The position numbers were made by a program, and so were the translations under genes. The notes under the pieces were generated by a model that saw nothing but the letters and a program-made list of their open reading frames with translations, ran no database searches and was not told where the DNA came from. Shown here piece after piece: positions 54,626 through 63,305 of a stretch of DNA of 64,000 bases; the first letter of the stretch is position 1, and every line of letters starts with the position of its first letter. Source of the stretch: Firmicutes bacterium AF25-13AC. GTDB lineage: Bacteria; Bacillota; Clostridia; Lachnospirales; Lachnospiraceae. The DNA lies in the NCBI GenBank assembly GCA_003478935.1, contig QUFP01000008.1, positions 1 through 64,000 of the forward strand. The letters are read 5' to 3'.

Positions 54626-56599
54626 ATGTTATACATGATTAATCATGGTGCCGTCTCCTATGGGGCGAACACCATCTTAACGAATATTAATTTTGAAATC
54701 AACGCCGGACAGAAAATTGCCGTCGTTGGAAGAAACGGCTGCGGAAAGACAACTCTTTTAAAGCTGATTGAGGGTGAGGTTGCACTTGAGAAGCGAGACA
54801 GCGATGAGGATATTTATATCGCAAAGAGCGGAAATCCGGTGATCGGTTATTTAAAGCAGATCGCGTTTGCAGATGAGACAATTTCTATGGAGACTGAGGT
54901 GCGAAAGGTGTTTGAGCCGTACCGCGAAAAGCAGCGTGAGCTAGAAGCACAGCGCCAGATCATGGAATCAGATCCATCTGAGTTAAATATCAGAATCTAT
55001 ACCCAGATGCAGGAGCAGTTTACTGATATGGGCGGCTACTACTATGAAAAAGAGTATGAGACAATGCTTCGCAAATTTGGTTTTACTGAAGCTGACAAGA
55101 AAAAGCCGCTTAGAGAATTTTCAGGTGGACAGCAGACAAAGCTTGGATTTATCAAGATGCTTCTTTCAAAGCCTGATATTCTTCTTTTGGACGAGCCGAC
55201 TAACCACCTTGATATCGAGACAATTGAATGGCTTGAGAATTATTTAAAGGCGTATAATAGGGCTGTTGTTATCGTATCTCATGATAGATTATTTTTGGAT
55301 CGTATTGTCGATACAGTATATGAGATTGAGTATGGAATCACACATCGCTACAGTGGAAATTATACCTCCTTTGTGGAGCAGAAAAAAGCAGCCTGGGATA
55401 AGCAGGAAAAGGATTATCAGGCACAGCAAAAGGAAATTGCGCGTCTGATGGAGATTGTAGAAAAATTTAAAAATAAGCCTACAAAGGTTGCAATGACACG
55501 CTCAAAGCTAAAACAGATTGAGCATATGGAAAAGATTGCACCGCCGCAGCGCTATGATTTAAAGGCATTTCATGCTAATTTCCAGCCTGAGGTTGAGACA
55601 GGAAAGGAAGTATTTACTGCCAGAAATCTTCAGATTGGATATGACCGTGTTCTTTCAGAGGTGAATCTTACACTTGAGAGAGGTCAAAAGCTTGGTATTG
55701 TTGGAGGAAATGGCCTTGGTAAGTCTACGTTTTTAAAGACAATGATGGGGATGATTCAGCCTCTTGGCGGCGAGTATCAGTATGGCATTCGTGTGCAGAT
55801 TGGATATTTCGATCAGCAGATGGCACATTATACTAGTGATGCCACCGTCATGGATGACTACTGGGCAGAATATCCGAACCTGACGCAGACAGAAGTGCGA
55901 AATGCTCTTGGTGCATTCCTTTTTACTGGTGATGATGTGTTTAAGCAGGTCAGCATGCTTTCCGGAGGAGAGCGCGTGAGACTGGCACTTTGTAAGATCT
56001 TAAAGAAAAAACCAAATCTTTTGATCCTCGATGAGCCGACAAACCATATGGATATTGTCGGAAAAGAAGCACTAGAGCAGATGCTAAAGGGTTATCAGGG
56101 AACACTTGTATTCGTATCCCATGACCGTTATTTTGTTCGTCAGGTGGCAGATAAGATTTTAAGCTTTGACGGCGGTGTAACGACATATTATCCGTTTGGC
56201 TATGAGCAGTACGAGGAGGCGACAGCTGACAAGGACGATCAGGTAAGCTTTGGCAAATATGCAGCTGTTTCACCGGCAGCAAAGCTTGCTATAGAGCAGG
56301 AAAAAAATAAGACAGCTGCATCTGCGTCACCAAAGACTCTTTATGCTAATCCAGGAAAGGAGCGCTCACGTTTATCTGCAAAGGTCAAAAAGGCCGAGGC
56401 AGCAGTTGAAGCTTGTGAGGAGGCACTTTCAAAGCTGCAGGACGAATTAAATGATCCTGCAATTGCAGCAAGCTACAGTAAGCTGCAGGAGGCACAAAAG
56501 AAGGTCGACGCTAAAGAAGAGGAACTCAATGGACTGATGGAAGTATGGGAGCAGGCTAGTGCCGAGCTCGATGCGTTCGAGGAGTCCTTAGCTAAATAA
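54626..56599 (+). CDS. ABC-F family ATPase (ribosome-associated)
   Basis: A 657-residue soluble protein with two ABC domains and no membrane segment. ATG 54626, with AGGAAAGG upstream, is preferred to the in-frame TTG 54605. Domain one has GRNGCGKTT, FSGGQQTK and ILLLDEPTNHLD; domain two has GGNGLGKST, LSGGERVR and LLILDEPTNHMD. The linker between them (about residues 235-310) is charged and helical, as in the P-site tRNA interaction motif of ABC-F proteins. A C-terminal coiled coil (about 580-655) resembles the Uup/YfmR type. ABC-F proteins act on stalled ribosomes or protect them from antibiotics; resistance cannot be assigned here. uraA follows after 20 bases. Confidence 0.92.
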   Translation: MLYMINHGAVSYGANTILTNINFEINAGQKIAVVGRNGCGKTTLLKLIEGEVALEKRDSDEDIYIAKSGNPVIGYLKQIAFADETISMETEVRKVFEPYREKQRELEAQRQIMESDPSELNIRIYTQMQEQFTDMGGYYYEKEYETMLRKFGFTEADKKKPLREFSGGQQTKLGFIKMLLSKPDILLLDEPTNHLDIETIEWLENYLKAYNRAVVIVSHDRLFLDRIVDTVYEIEYGITHRYSGNYTSFVEQKKAAWDKQEKDYQAQQKEIARLMEIVEKFKNKPTKVAMTRSKLKQIEHMEKIAPPQRYDLKAFHANFQPEVETGKEVFTARNLQIGYDRVLSEVNLTLERGQKLGIVGGNGLGKSTFLKTMMGMIQPLGGEYQYGIRVQIGYFDQQMAHYTSDATVMDDYWAEYPNLTQTEVRNALGAFLFTGDDVFKQVSMLSGGERVRLALCKILKKKPNLLILDEPTNHMDIVGKEALEQMLKGYQGTLVFVSHDRYFVRQVADKILSFDGGVTTYYPFGYEQYEEATADKDDQVSFGKYAAVSPAAKLAIEQEKNKTAASASPKTLYANPGKERSRLSAKVKKAEAAVEACEEALSKLQDELNDPAIAASYSKLQEAQKKVDAKEEELNGLMEVWEQASAELDAFEESLAK

Positions 56600-56619
56600 A
56601 TTGGAAGAAGGTACTTGAT

Positions 56620-57990
56620 ATGAGTGAGCAATCACAAAAAACTACAGGAATCAGAGACGCCAGAACGCTCGGAATCCCGAAAATGCTGCTGCTTGGAATA
56701 CAGCACATGTTTGCAATGTTTGGAGCAACGATTCTTGTTCCGATCCTGACAAATGTTTATTTTGAGGGAGAGGGACTTTCAGTTCAGGTAACGCTGATCT
56801 GTGCAGGTCTTGGAACATTATTTTTCCATCTGTGCTCCAAAATGAAGGTTCCTGCATTTTTAGGTTCGTCATTTGCATTTTTAGGTGGATTTTCAGCTGT
56901 TGCAGCGCTTGATACAGGCATTTTTGCTGACATGACGATGGGTGAGAAGCTTCCGTATGCGTGTGGAGGAATTGTTGTTGCAGGACTTTTATATTTAATT
57001 CTGGCACTGATTGTAAAGATCGTCGGTGTAAAAAAAGTAATGAGATTTTTGCCGCCTGTTGTGACAGGACCAATGATCATTTTAATTGGTCTTTCACTGG
57101 CAGGAAGTGCTGTTACTAACGCATCACAGAACTGGCTTTTAGCAATTGTTGCACTTGCAATTATTATCATTGCCAACATTTGGGGCAAGGGAATGATTAA
57201 GATCATTCCGATTCTTCTAGGTGTTGTAGGTTCCTATGTATTTGCGCTGATTTTAAACGCATTTGGCGTAAAAAATCCAGACGGATCTGCTATTTTAACT
57301 TTCACTGAGGTATCTAAGGCTTCATGGGTAGGTCTGCCGCCATTTCAGATGTGCAAGTTTGATTTGACTGCGATTCTGGTTATGGCACCTATTGCAATTG
57401 CATCAATGATGGAGCATATCGGTGATATGTCTGCTATTTCTGCAACTGTTGGAGAAAACTTTATCGAAGATCCAGGTCTGCACCGCACTCTTATAGGAGA
57501 TGGTCTTGCAACATCTCTTTCTGCACTTGTAGGAGGTCCGGCTAACACAACCTATGGTGAGAACACTGGTGTACTGGAGCTTTCAAAGGTATATGATCCG
57601 CGCGTTATCCGTATTGCAGCTATTTTTGCAGTAATCTTAAGCTTTATTCCGAAGGTATCAGAGATAATTGCATCTATCCCGTCTGCGATTATCGGTGGAG
57701 TTTCATTTATGCTGTATGGAATGATTTCTGCAATCGGTATCAGAAATGTTGTAGAAAATCAGGTTGACCTTACAAAGTCAAGAAATTTGATTATTGCAGC
57801 TGTGATTTTAGTAAGTGGACTGGGATTTTCAAGTGGACTTACATTCACAATCGGTGGAGCTTCTATTACGCTGACTGGTCTTGCAATTGCAGCAATCGCA
57901 GGTATTGTTATGAATGCAATTCTTCCAGGCAACGATTACGAGTTCGGAACCAATGAGAAAGGTGACGAGAACCGCGGTATTCATGCTTAA
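56620..57990 (+). CDS. uraA: Uracil/nucleobase permease (NCS2 family)
   Basis: A 456-residue membrane transporter with about 14 hydrophobic segments. GIQHMFAMFGATILVPIL is the UraA/PyrP N-terminal signature, ATNAS-type and MMEHIGDMSAIS segments carry the substrate-binding Glu, and GGPANTTYGENTGVLELSKVYDPR is the NCS2 signature with the second Glu. Uracil is the likeliest substrate; xanthine-type NCS2 proteins usually differ at these motifs. The gene follows the ABC-F gene closely and probably shares its transcript. No PyrR-type leader is visible. Confidence 0.93.
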   Translation: MSEQSQKTTGIRDARTLGIPKMLLLGIQHMFAMFGATILVPILTNVYFEGEGLSVQVTLICAGLGTLFFHLCSKMKVPAFLGSSFAFLGGFSAVAALDTGIFADMTMGEKLPYACGGIVVAGLLYLILALIVKIVGVKKVMRFLPPVVTGPMIILIGLSLAGSAVTNASQNWLLAIVALAIIIIANIWGKGMIKIIPILLGVVGSYVFALILNAFGVKNPDGSAILTFTEVSKASWVGLPPFQMCKFDLTAILVMAPIAIASMMEHIGDMSAISATVGENFIEDPGLHRTLIGDGLATSLSALVGGPANTTYGENTGVLELSKVYDPRVIRIAAIFAVILSFIPKVSEIIASIPSAIIGGVSFMLYGMISAIGIRNVVENQVDLTKSRNLIIAAVILVSGLGFSSGLTFTIGGASITLTGLAIAAIAGIVMNAILPGNDYEFGTNEKGDENRGIHA

Positions 57991-58001
57991 GGAGTACGCT
58001 C

Positions 58002-58054
58002 CCAGAAAGTAGTGGAAACCGAAAGTTTGAGGTGCAACCAAATTTACTTTCTGG
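58002..58054 (+). other. Inverted repeat in the uraA 3' region
   Basis: CCAGAAAGTA (58002-58011) and TACTTTCTGG (58045-58054) are perfectly complementary with a 33-base loop. It precedes the terminator and may be an RNA stability element. Confidence 0.4.
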
Positions 58055-58082
58055 TGTATTGGATTTTCAATATTTTTACGGA

Positions 58083-58131
58083 ACTCCCCGATAGATATCT
58101 GCATTAGGCATCTATCGGGGAGTCTTTTTTT
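58083..58131 (+). terminator. Terminator of uraA
   Basis: ACTCCCCGATAGAT pairs perfectly with ATCTATCGGGGAGT, followed by CTTTTTTT. Confidence 0.92.
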
Positions 58132-58170
58132 ATTGTTCTTTTCTTAATGAAATCTTAATCCGTTACCGCA

Positions 58171-58199
58171 TTGAGTCTTAATTAGTAAAACAATATAAT
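58171..58199 (+). promoter_or_regulatory. Promoter of the VanZ-like gene
   Basis: TTGAGT (58171-58176), a 17-base spacer and TATAAT (58194-58199), followed by AGGAGG at 58211. Confidence 0.75.
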
Positions 58200-58224
58200 A
58201 AAAAGCAAACAGGAGGAAATGAGA

Positions 58225-58815
58225 ATGCAATATTATATATATTCACTGGTTTGTTTTTTATTGCCGGGAACGGTATGGCTGATTTGGAATAAAGGAATGA
58301 TAGCAGATAAAGCGTACAAGACACGACATATTATCTGGATTTATATTTATATGTTTTATGGGTATCTTGCAGTGCAGGAAGCCGCAGGAATTGGAACAAT
58401 TTGGGATCTGATTACTTATGGTAAGCTGGATAACAGTATTAATTTGATTCCATTTTCTTCCGAAGGTGCAATGACATATATCTTAAATATTATTATGTTT
58501 ATGCCGCTCGGATTTTTATTGCCGCTTATTTGGGAAAATTTCAGAAATGCAAAAAAAGTAGTATTGATGGGATTTTTGATGTCGTTGGCAATAGAAATCT
58601 GTCAGCTATTCAATATAAGGACAACAGACATTGATGATTTACTGATGAATACACTGGGAGCTTTGGTTGGATATTGCTGTTGGAAGGTATTTTCGCTTAT
58701 ATTTCGTAATGCGGGAACAAAGTGTGTGGAAATGAAGAAAAGCGAACCTGTAATCTATATGTTTGGAGGAATTCTGGGCTTGTTTCTTTTGTACAACTGG
58801 AGAGTATTTAACTAG
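58225..58815 (+). CDS. VanZ-like family membrane protein
   Basis: A 196-residue membrane protein. ATG 58225 is 8 bases after AGGAGG and is preferred to the in-frame ATG 58219, which is too close. Four or five hydrophobic helices are evident. The VanZ signature is present: NLIPF, ILNIIMFMPLGFLLPLIW, SLAIEICQLFNIRTTDIDDLLMNTLGALVG. VanZ of enterococci gives modest teicoplanin resistance, but most relatives are unlinked to van genes, as here, and are of unknown role in the envelope. It is a monocistronic gene with its own promoter. Confidence 0.88.
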   Translation: MQYYIYSLVCFLLPGTVWLIWNKGMIADKAYKTRHIIWIYIYMFYGYLAVQEAAGIGTIWDLITYGKLDNSINLIPFSSEGAMTYILNIIMFMPLGFLLPLIWENFRNAKKVVLMGFLMSLAIEICQLFNIRTTDIDDLLMNTLGALVGYCCWKVFSLIFRNAGTKCVEMKKSEPVIYMFGGILGLFLLYNWRVFN

Positions 58816-58824
58816 CGAAACCGA

Positions 58825-58854
58825 TTGACAAAAACCATACTTTCGCCATATAAT
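58825..58854 (+). promoter_or_regulatory. Consensus promoter just upstream of a terminator hairpin
   Basis: TTGACA (58825-58830), an 18-base spacer and TATAAT (58849-58854). It points at trmO, but a hairpin with a T-run begins about 6 bases after the -10 box. Confidence 0.6.
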
Positions 58855-58859
58855 AAAGT

Positions 58860-58890
58860 AAGCTGCCGTTTTCTGCGGCAGCTTATTTTT
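58860..58890 (+). terminator. Terminator of the VanZ-like gene, or 5' hairpin of the trmO transcript
   Basis: AAGCTGCCG (58860-58868) pairs perfectly with CGGCAGCTT (58876-58884), followed by ATTTTT. Confidence 0.75.
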
Positions 58891-58979
58891 GGTAGAGATA
58901 AAATTGCAGGATAATTGATAGAATACCAGAGTTGTATCATCATGGAGCAATTCGTGGTTATCAGTGAGGAATAAAGTAG

Positions 58980-59672
58980 ATGGAGATTATTGCAAAAATA
59001 CAGACCGATTTTCCAACGAAATTCGGAATACCCAGACAGAGCGGACTCGTAGAGTCTTTAAAGGGAGTCATTACATTTGAGCCGAAGTATCGCAATCCTC
59101 AAGGTGTGTACGGATTGGACGGGTACAGCTACATCTGGCTTTTGTGGTCATTTAGTGAGAATCACAGGCAGGGCTGGTCGGCTACCGTAAAGCCACCGAG
59201 ACTTGGCGGCAACAAGAGAATGGGAGTTTTTGCAACGAGATCTCCGTTTCGTCCAAACGATATTGGTCTTTCCTGTGTAAAATTAGAGCGAGTTGTCCTC
59301 GATGAGAAGAATGGACCGATGCTCTATGTAGCAGGCGTCGATCTTATGGATCAGACACCAATCTACGATATCAAGCCGTATATCCCGTTTACGGACAGTC
59401 ACCCAGACGCAAAGGGCGGCTTTTCTGATGCTGTGAAGGATTATGAGCTTGAAGTTTCATTCCCAGCTCATCTTCTGGCACATTTTCCAGAGGAGAAGAG
59501 GGAGGCAGTGATCTATGTGTTAAAGCAGGATCCACGCCCAGCCTACCAGCGTGATGAGACAAGACGTTACGGCGTAGACTTCGCTGGATTTGACGTGCGT
59601 TTCCACGTAAAAGGGCAGGTGCTTACCGTGTGCGAGTTAGAGGAGCGCGCAAGCGGTATGATTTTTCGCTGA
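58980..59672 (+). CDS. trmO: tRNA m6t6A37 methyltransferase TrmO
   Basis: A 230-residue protein of the TrmO/TsaA (YaeB) family, which adds an N6-methyl group to t6A37 of tRNA-Thr using SAM. Diagnostic motifs are GIPRQSGLVESLKGVITFEPKY-like opening, GYSYIWLLWSFSEN, RMGVFATRSPFRPNDIGLS and DLMDQTPIYDIKPYIP. The length fits family members with the extra C-terminal domain. It starts the downstream housekeeping group and is likely transcribed with the SEC-C gene 37 bases later. Confidence 0.93.
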   Translation: MEIIAKIQTDFPTKFGIPRQSGLVESLKGVITFEPKYRNPQGVYGLDGYSYIWLLWSFSENHRQGWSATVKPPRLGGNKRMGVFATRSPFRPNDIGLSCVKLERVVLDEKNGPMLYVAGVDLMDQTPIYDIKPYIPFTDSHPDAKGGFSDAVKDYELEVSFPAHLLAHFPEEKREAVIYVLKQDPRPAYQRDETRRYGVDFAGFDVRFHVKGQVLTVCELEERASGMIFR

Positions 59673-59709
59673 GCGACAAAAGTAAAAAATCGAATGGAGT
59701 TAAAGTATT

Positions 59710-60867
59710 ATGAAGAACCAGAGTGAAAACAAGGTATATACATTGGCAGAGGTGCTTGGAAAGCACACCATTGCAGAGTTAAAGCAGATGACACAGGTAC
59801 TTGAGGTAAAAGTATTATCCAAGGCGAAGAAGCAGGAAATTATCGATGCTTTGTCTGCAAAGCTGTTAGATAAGGAGCTTCTTACTGCATGGCTTCTTGC
59901 AGCAGGAAAGCAGGAGATTGAGGAATTAGAGCTTGCAATGGCAGAAGACGTTGTCATTGCAGAGGAGTCTGGCCGCTTCTACTATTGGAGAAATCTTCCA
60001 GTTGTATTTGTAACAGGTGATGGTGTTGTTGTAGTACCATCTGAAACTGCTGCAGTATATAATGAGATTAAATCAGATAGTGAGTATGCAGCAAAGAGAG
60101 CACGCATTGATGTGATGGATGAGTATCTGATGTCATGTGTAAACCTGTATCGTGCAATTGATATCACAACATTCTTGTCTATCTTAAATGGTCAGACAGG
60201 AATGAATGCAAAAAGACCAGAGCTTGAGAGCTGGTTAAAGGATCGTGAAGCAGTTCGCGGACAGCAGATGTACTTTTTTGAGGGCGGATATATTTTAAGC
60301 GAGGAGTATCGCACAAAGAAGGAAGGTGAGGTTGTTGATTATCATCAGCTTTTAGAGCGTCAGGGTGCAATGAGCTATTACATTCCGGCAAAGAGCGAAC
60401 TGCTTCGCTATGCAGATCCGTACTATGTAGAAAAGACACCATCTTACGCTGCATTCTGCCGTTTCATTCAGGTTCGTCTTGGCCGTCCGGAAAACGAGGC
60501 AGCAGTGATCGGTTCTCATATCCAATTAATCATGCGCCATGGTGCAATGCCAAAAGACATCTTTGCTGAGATGGAGCGCTTTGGACTGACAGAGGAAAAT
60601 GAGGAGCTGATGAGCGATTTCATCACAGTTATGATGGATATGTATAATAATACAAGAATGCCAGAGACAAGAGGCTTTACAACCGTAGAGGCACAGAAGG
60701 CAGATCCATCACGTCAGAAGAAGATTGCAAACGCTTCAGAGATTGTAACTTCTTCTATGCCAATCGTAAAAAACCGCATCGGCGGAAAGAAGATCTATCC
60801 AAATGATCTTTGTCCGTGCGGAAGCGGCAAGAAATATAAGAAGTGCTGCGGAAGAGTAAATAAATAA
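59710..60867 (+). CDS. SEC-C motif protein with Rho-N/SAP-like N-terminus
   Basis: A 385-residue cytosolic protein. Residues about 8-50 (YTLAEVLGKHTIAELKQMTQ...KQEIIDALS) resemble the Rho N-terminal/SAP helix-extended-loop-helix fold that binds nucleic acids. The middle (about 60-330) is an unassigned helical region. The last 20 residues hold a SEC-C zinc motif, DLCPCGSGKKYKKCCG, like the one in SecA that contacts ribosomes and SecB. It could be a ribosome- or RNA-associated factor; no reaction is known. It is encoded between trmO and the dipeptidase gene. Confidence 0.8.
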   Translation: MKNQSENKVYTLAEVLGKHTIAELKQMTQVLEVKVLSKAKKQEIIDALSAKLLDKELLTAWLLAAGKQEIEELELAMAEDVVIAEESGRFYYWRNLPVVFVTGDGVVVVPSETAAVYNEIKSDSEYAAKRARIDVMDEYLMSCVNLYRAIDITTFLSILNGQTGMNAKRPELESWLKDREAVRGQQMYFFEGGYILSEEYRTKKEGEVVDYHQLLERQGAMSYYIPAKSELLRYADPYYVEKTPSYAAFCRFIQVRLGRPENEAAVIGSHIQLIMRHGAMPKDIFAEMERFGLTEENEELMSDFITVMMDMYNNTRMPETRGFTTVEAQKADPSRQKKIANASEIVTSSMPIVKNRIGGKKIYPNDLCPCGSGKKYKKCCGRVNK

Positions 60868-60905
60868 TTAACTACCGGGCAACATAAAAGAAAGGCAGGT
60901 TTAAT

Positions 60906-61937
60906 ATGAGCTTACATTACCAATATGCGGATATGCATTGTGACACATTGCTTCACGGCTTGGGAAAAGGCGTAAATGACATATATGACATGCCAGATGC
61001 CATGCTGGACATCAAAAGAATGGCAGAGGCAAATGTGCTGTGCCAGTTCTTTGCTGTATTTTTTCCACCACGTCCAGAAATGCTCACACCACAGGAGCGC
61101 GAAAAACGATTAAAGGCGGGTCGTCCAGAGATGCCGCCGGATGAGGAATTGTTTTCAAAGGCTGTCAGTCTGATGAAGGATTCCTTTGCGGCTCACAAGG
61201 ATGTTATTCGTCAGGCATATTGTTTTGACGACGTGATGAAAAATAAGGAGCAGGGCCTGATCTCTGGTGTGCTTACAGTTGAGGATGGCCGTATGGTAAA
61301 CGGCAGCTTTGACCGTCTTGAACAGTTGGCAAAGACTGGTGTACGCGCAATTGCGCTTACATGGAACTTTGAAAACTGCTTTGGTGCGCCAAATTCGCGT
61401 GATCCAAAGATTATGTCTAAGGGTCTTAGCGCATTTGGTAAGGAAGCCATAGAAGCCATGAATGAACTTGGCATTTTGGTAGATGTATCTCATCTGTCAG
61501 ACGGAGGCTTTTATGATGTCGCAAAGATTTCAAAAAAGCCATTTGTTGCAACTCATTCAGACTGCCGCGCACTTGCAGCGCATCCAAGAAATTTGACGGA
61601 TGATATGATCCGTCTGCTTGCCCAAAAAGGCGGAGTTTCAGGAATTAATTTTGCACCGGCATTTCTGGATGATACGCAGGGAAACAATACAAGCCGCATA
61701 AGCGATATGGTGCGTCATGTAAAACACTTTATCGAAATTGGCGGAGAGGACTGCGTTGGCATTGGCACCGATTTCGATGGTATCGGGGGAAATCTCGAGG
61801 TCGGAGAGCCAGGACAGCTTGCACTTTTATTTGAAGCGCTTGAAAAAGCAGGAATCACACCGCGCCAGATTGACAAGATTGCATCAGGCAACGTGCTTCG
61901 CGTAATGAAAGAAACGATGCGCCCAAGATTTGAGTAA
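60906..61937 (+). CDS. Membrane dipeptidase family protein (M19)
   Basis: A 343-residue zinc dipeptidase. The metal-binding motifs are present in order: ADMHCDTLLHG near the N-terminus, TVEDGRMV (bridging Glu, about residue 120), VDVSHLSDGGF, ATHSDCRALAAHPRNLTD and GIGTDFDGI near the C-terminal third. There is no signal peptide, so the bacterial enzyme acts in the cytosol on dipeptides, possibly including D-amino-acid dipeptides. The start follows AAGAAAGGCAGG. Confidence 0.93.
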   Translation: MSLHYQYADMHCDTLLHGLGKGVNDIYDMPDAMLDIKRMAEANVLCQFFAVFFPPRPEMLTPQEREKRLKAGRPEMPPDEELFSKAVSLMKDSFAAHKDVIRQAYCFDDVMKNKEQGLISGVLTVEDGRMVNGSFDRLEQLAKTGVRAIALTWNFENCFGAPNSRDPKIMSKGLSAFGKEAIEAMNELGILVDVSHLSDGGFYDVAKISKKPFVATHSDCRALAAHPRNLTDDMIRLLAQKGGVSGINFAPAFLDDTQGNNTSRISDMVRHVKHFIEIGGEDCVGIGTDFDGIGGNLEVGEPGQLALLFEALEKAGITPRQIDKIASGNVLRVMKETMRPRFE

Positions 61938-62038
61938 GCTGTAGGCAAAAAACATGAGGGGCTTTTGAGTAAAAAAGCAGGGAATGTGCAAATTGGGATT
62001 ATTTGAGGAAAAAAGAGAAAGAATGGAGAGACAAAAAG

Positions 62039-63250
62039 ATGAGCATGAAGTATGATTTTACAACAATTTTAAACCGCGAAGGAACAGGAGCAATTGCAGT
62101 CAGCAAGATTCCTTTTGACAATGCTACAATTAAAGAAGGTTTTTCTAAGATTCCGATGTGGGTTGCAGATATGAATTATGCAACAGCACCGAGCGTTATT
62201 GAGGCAATACAGAATCGTCTGGCACATCCGGTTTTCGGCTATTTTGATATCAAGGATGCTTATAGTGAATCTATTATAGAGTGGCAGAAAACTAGAAATG
62301 GTGTAACAGATATTCCAAAGGAAGCTATTGACTATGAAAATGGTGTGCTTGGCGGTGTGTCTTCTGTATTGCAGGCATTTACAGCACCAGGTGAGGCAAT
62401 TCTTCTTCATTCACCAGCATACATTGGATTTATCGGAACCATAACTAACATGGGACGAAAGATCGTTTACAGTCCATTAAAGAAGGACGAGCAGGGTGTA
62501 TGGCGCATGGATTATGAGGATATGGATAAGAAGCTTAAGGAAAATCATATTCATCTGGCAATCTTTTGCACTCCTCACAACCCGTGTGGCCGTGTATGGG
62601 AGCGTGAAGAGATTGAGAAGGCAATGGAAGTTTATGAAAAGAATAAGTGTCTTGTCATTTCAGATGAGATCTGGTCTGATCTGACCTTAGAGGGTCATAA
62701 GCATATCCCGACACAAAGCGTGAATGAGTATGCTCATGAACATACCTTTGCTTTCTACGCGCCGTCAAAGACATTTAATCTGGCAGGTCTTGTAGGATCC
62801 TACCACATTGTATATAATAGCTATCTGCGTGACCGTTTGATGGAAGCAGAAAAGTGCAGTCATTACAATAGTGCAAATGTTCTTTCTATCAGTGCACTGA
62901 TGGGTGCTTATACAAAGGAAGGTGCTGAGTGGGTTGATGAACTTCGCGAAGTTCTGACACAAAACGTTGATTATGCATATACATATATCACAACACATTT
63001 TGAGGGTGTTTCTGTGGCAAAGGCACAGGGAACCTACATGCTATATTTGGACTGCAGCGGCTGGCTTAAGGAACATCCTGAGATGACTATGGATGATCTG
63101 ATCCGTGCCGGAATTGCAGTTGGCGTTGTATGGCAGGACGGAAGACCGTTTATGAATCCAAATACGATCCGTATGAATCTTGCAGTTCCGCATGCGTTAG
63201 TAAAGGAAGCAATGGATCGTCTGGATAAATATGTATTTAACGCAAAGTAA
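62039..63250 (+). CDS. MalY/PatB family aminotransferase (cystathionine beta-lyase type)
   Basis: A 403-residue PLP enzyme of fold type I. ATG 62039 (GGAGAG upstream) is preferred over the in-frame TTG 62003. KIPMWVADMNYATAP and HPVFGYFDI are family openings; HNPCGRVW, VISDEIWSDL and the PLP lysine in APSKTFNLAGLVGSYH follow. The likely reaction is C-S lysis of cystathionine or cysteine conjugates to a thiol, ammonia and pyruvate, as in PatB/MalY; aminotransferase activity on other substrates is possible. It has no adjacent methionine genes. Confidence 0.92.
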   Translation: MSMKYDFTTILNREGTGAIAVSKIPFDNATIKEGFSKIPMWVADMNYATAPSVIEAIQNRLAHPVFGYFDIKDAYSESIIEWQKTRNGVTDIPKEAIDYENGVLGGVSSVLQAFTAPGEAILLHSPAYIGFIGTITNMGRKIVYSPLKKDEQGVWRMDYEDMDKKLKENHIHLAIFCTPHNPCGRVWEREEIEKAMEVYEKNKCLVISDEIWSDLTLEGHKHIPTQSVNEYAHEHTFAFYAPSKTFNLAGLVGSYHIVYNSYLRDRLMEAEKCSHYNSANVLSISALMGAYTKEGAEWVDELREVLTQNVDYAYTYITTHFEGVSVAKAQGTYMLYLDCSGWLKEHPEMTMDDLIRAGIAVGVVWQDGRPFMNPNTIRMNLAVPHALVKEAMDRLDKYVFNAK

Positions 63251-63305
63251 GATATTTTAATTAGAGAGGATTAGCTGTCAAGAGGCAGCAAAAAAGGTTA
63301 TTAGA

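Noticed and set aside
54626..56599. Antibiotic-resistance ABC-F gene
   Set aside because: The protein has the coiled-coil tail and linker of housekeeping Uup/YfmR-like ABC-F proteins, and no resistance context is present.
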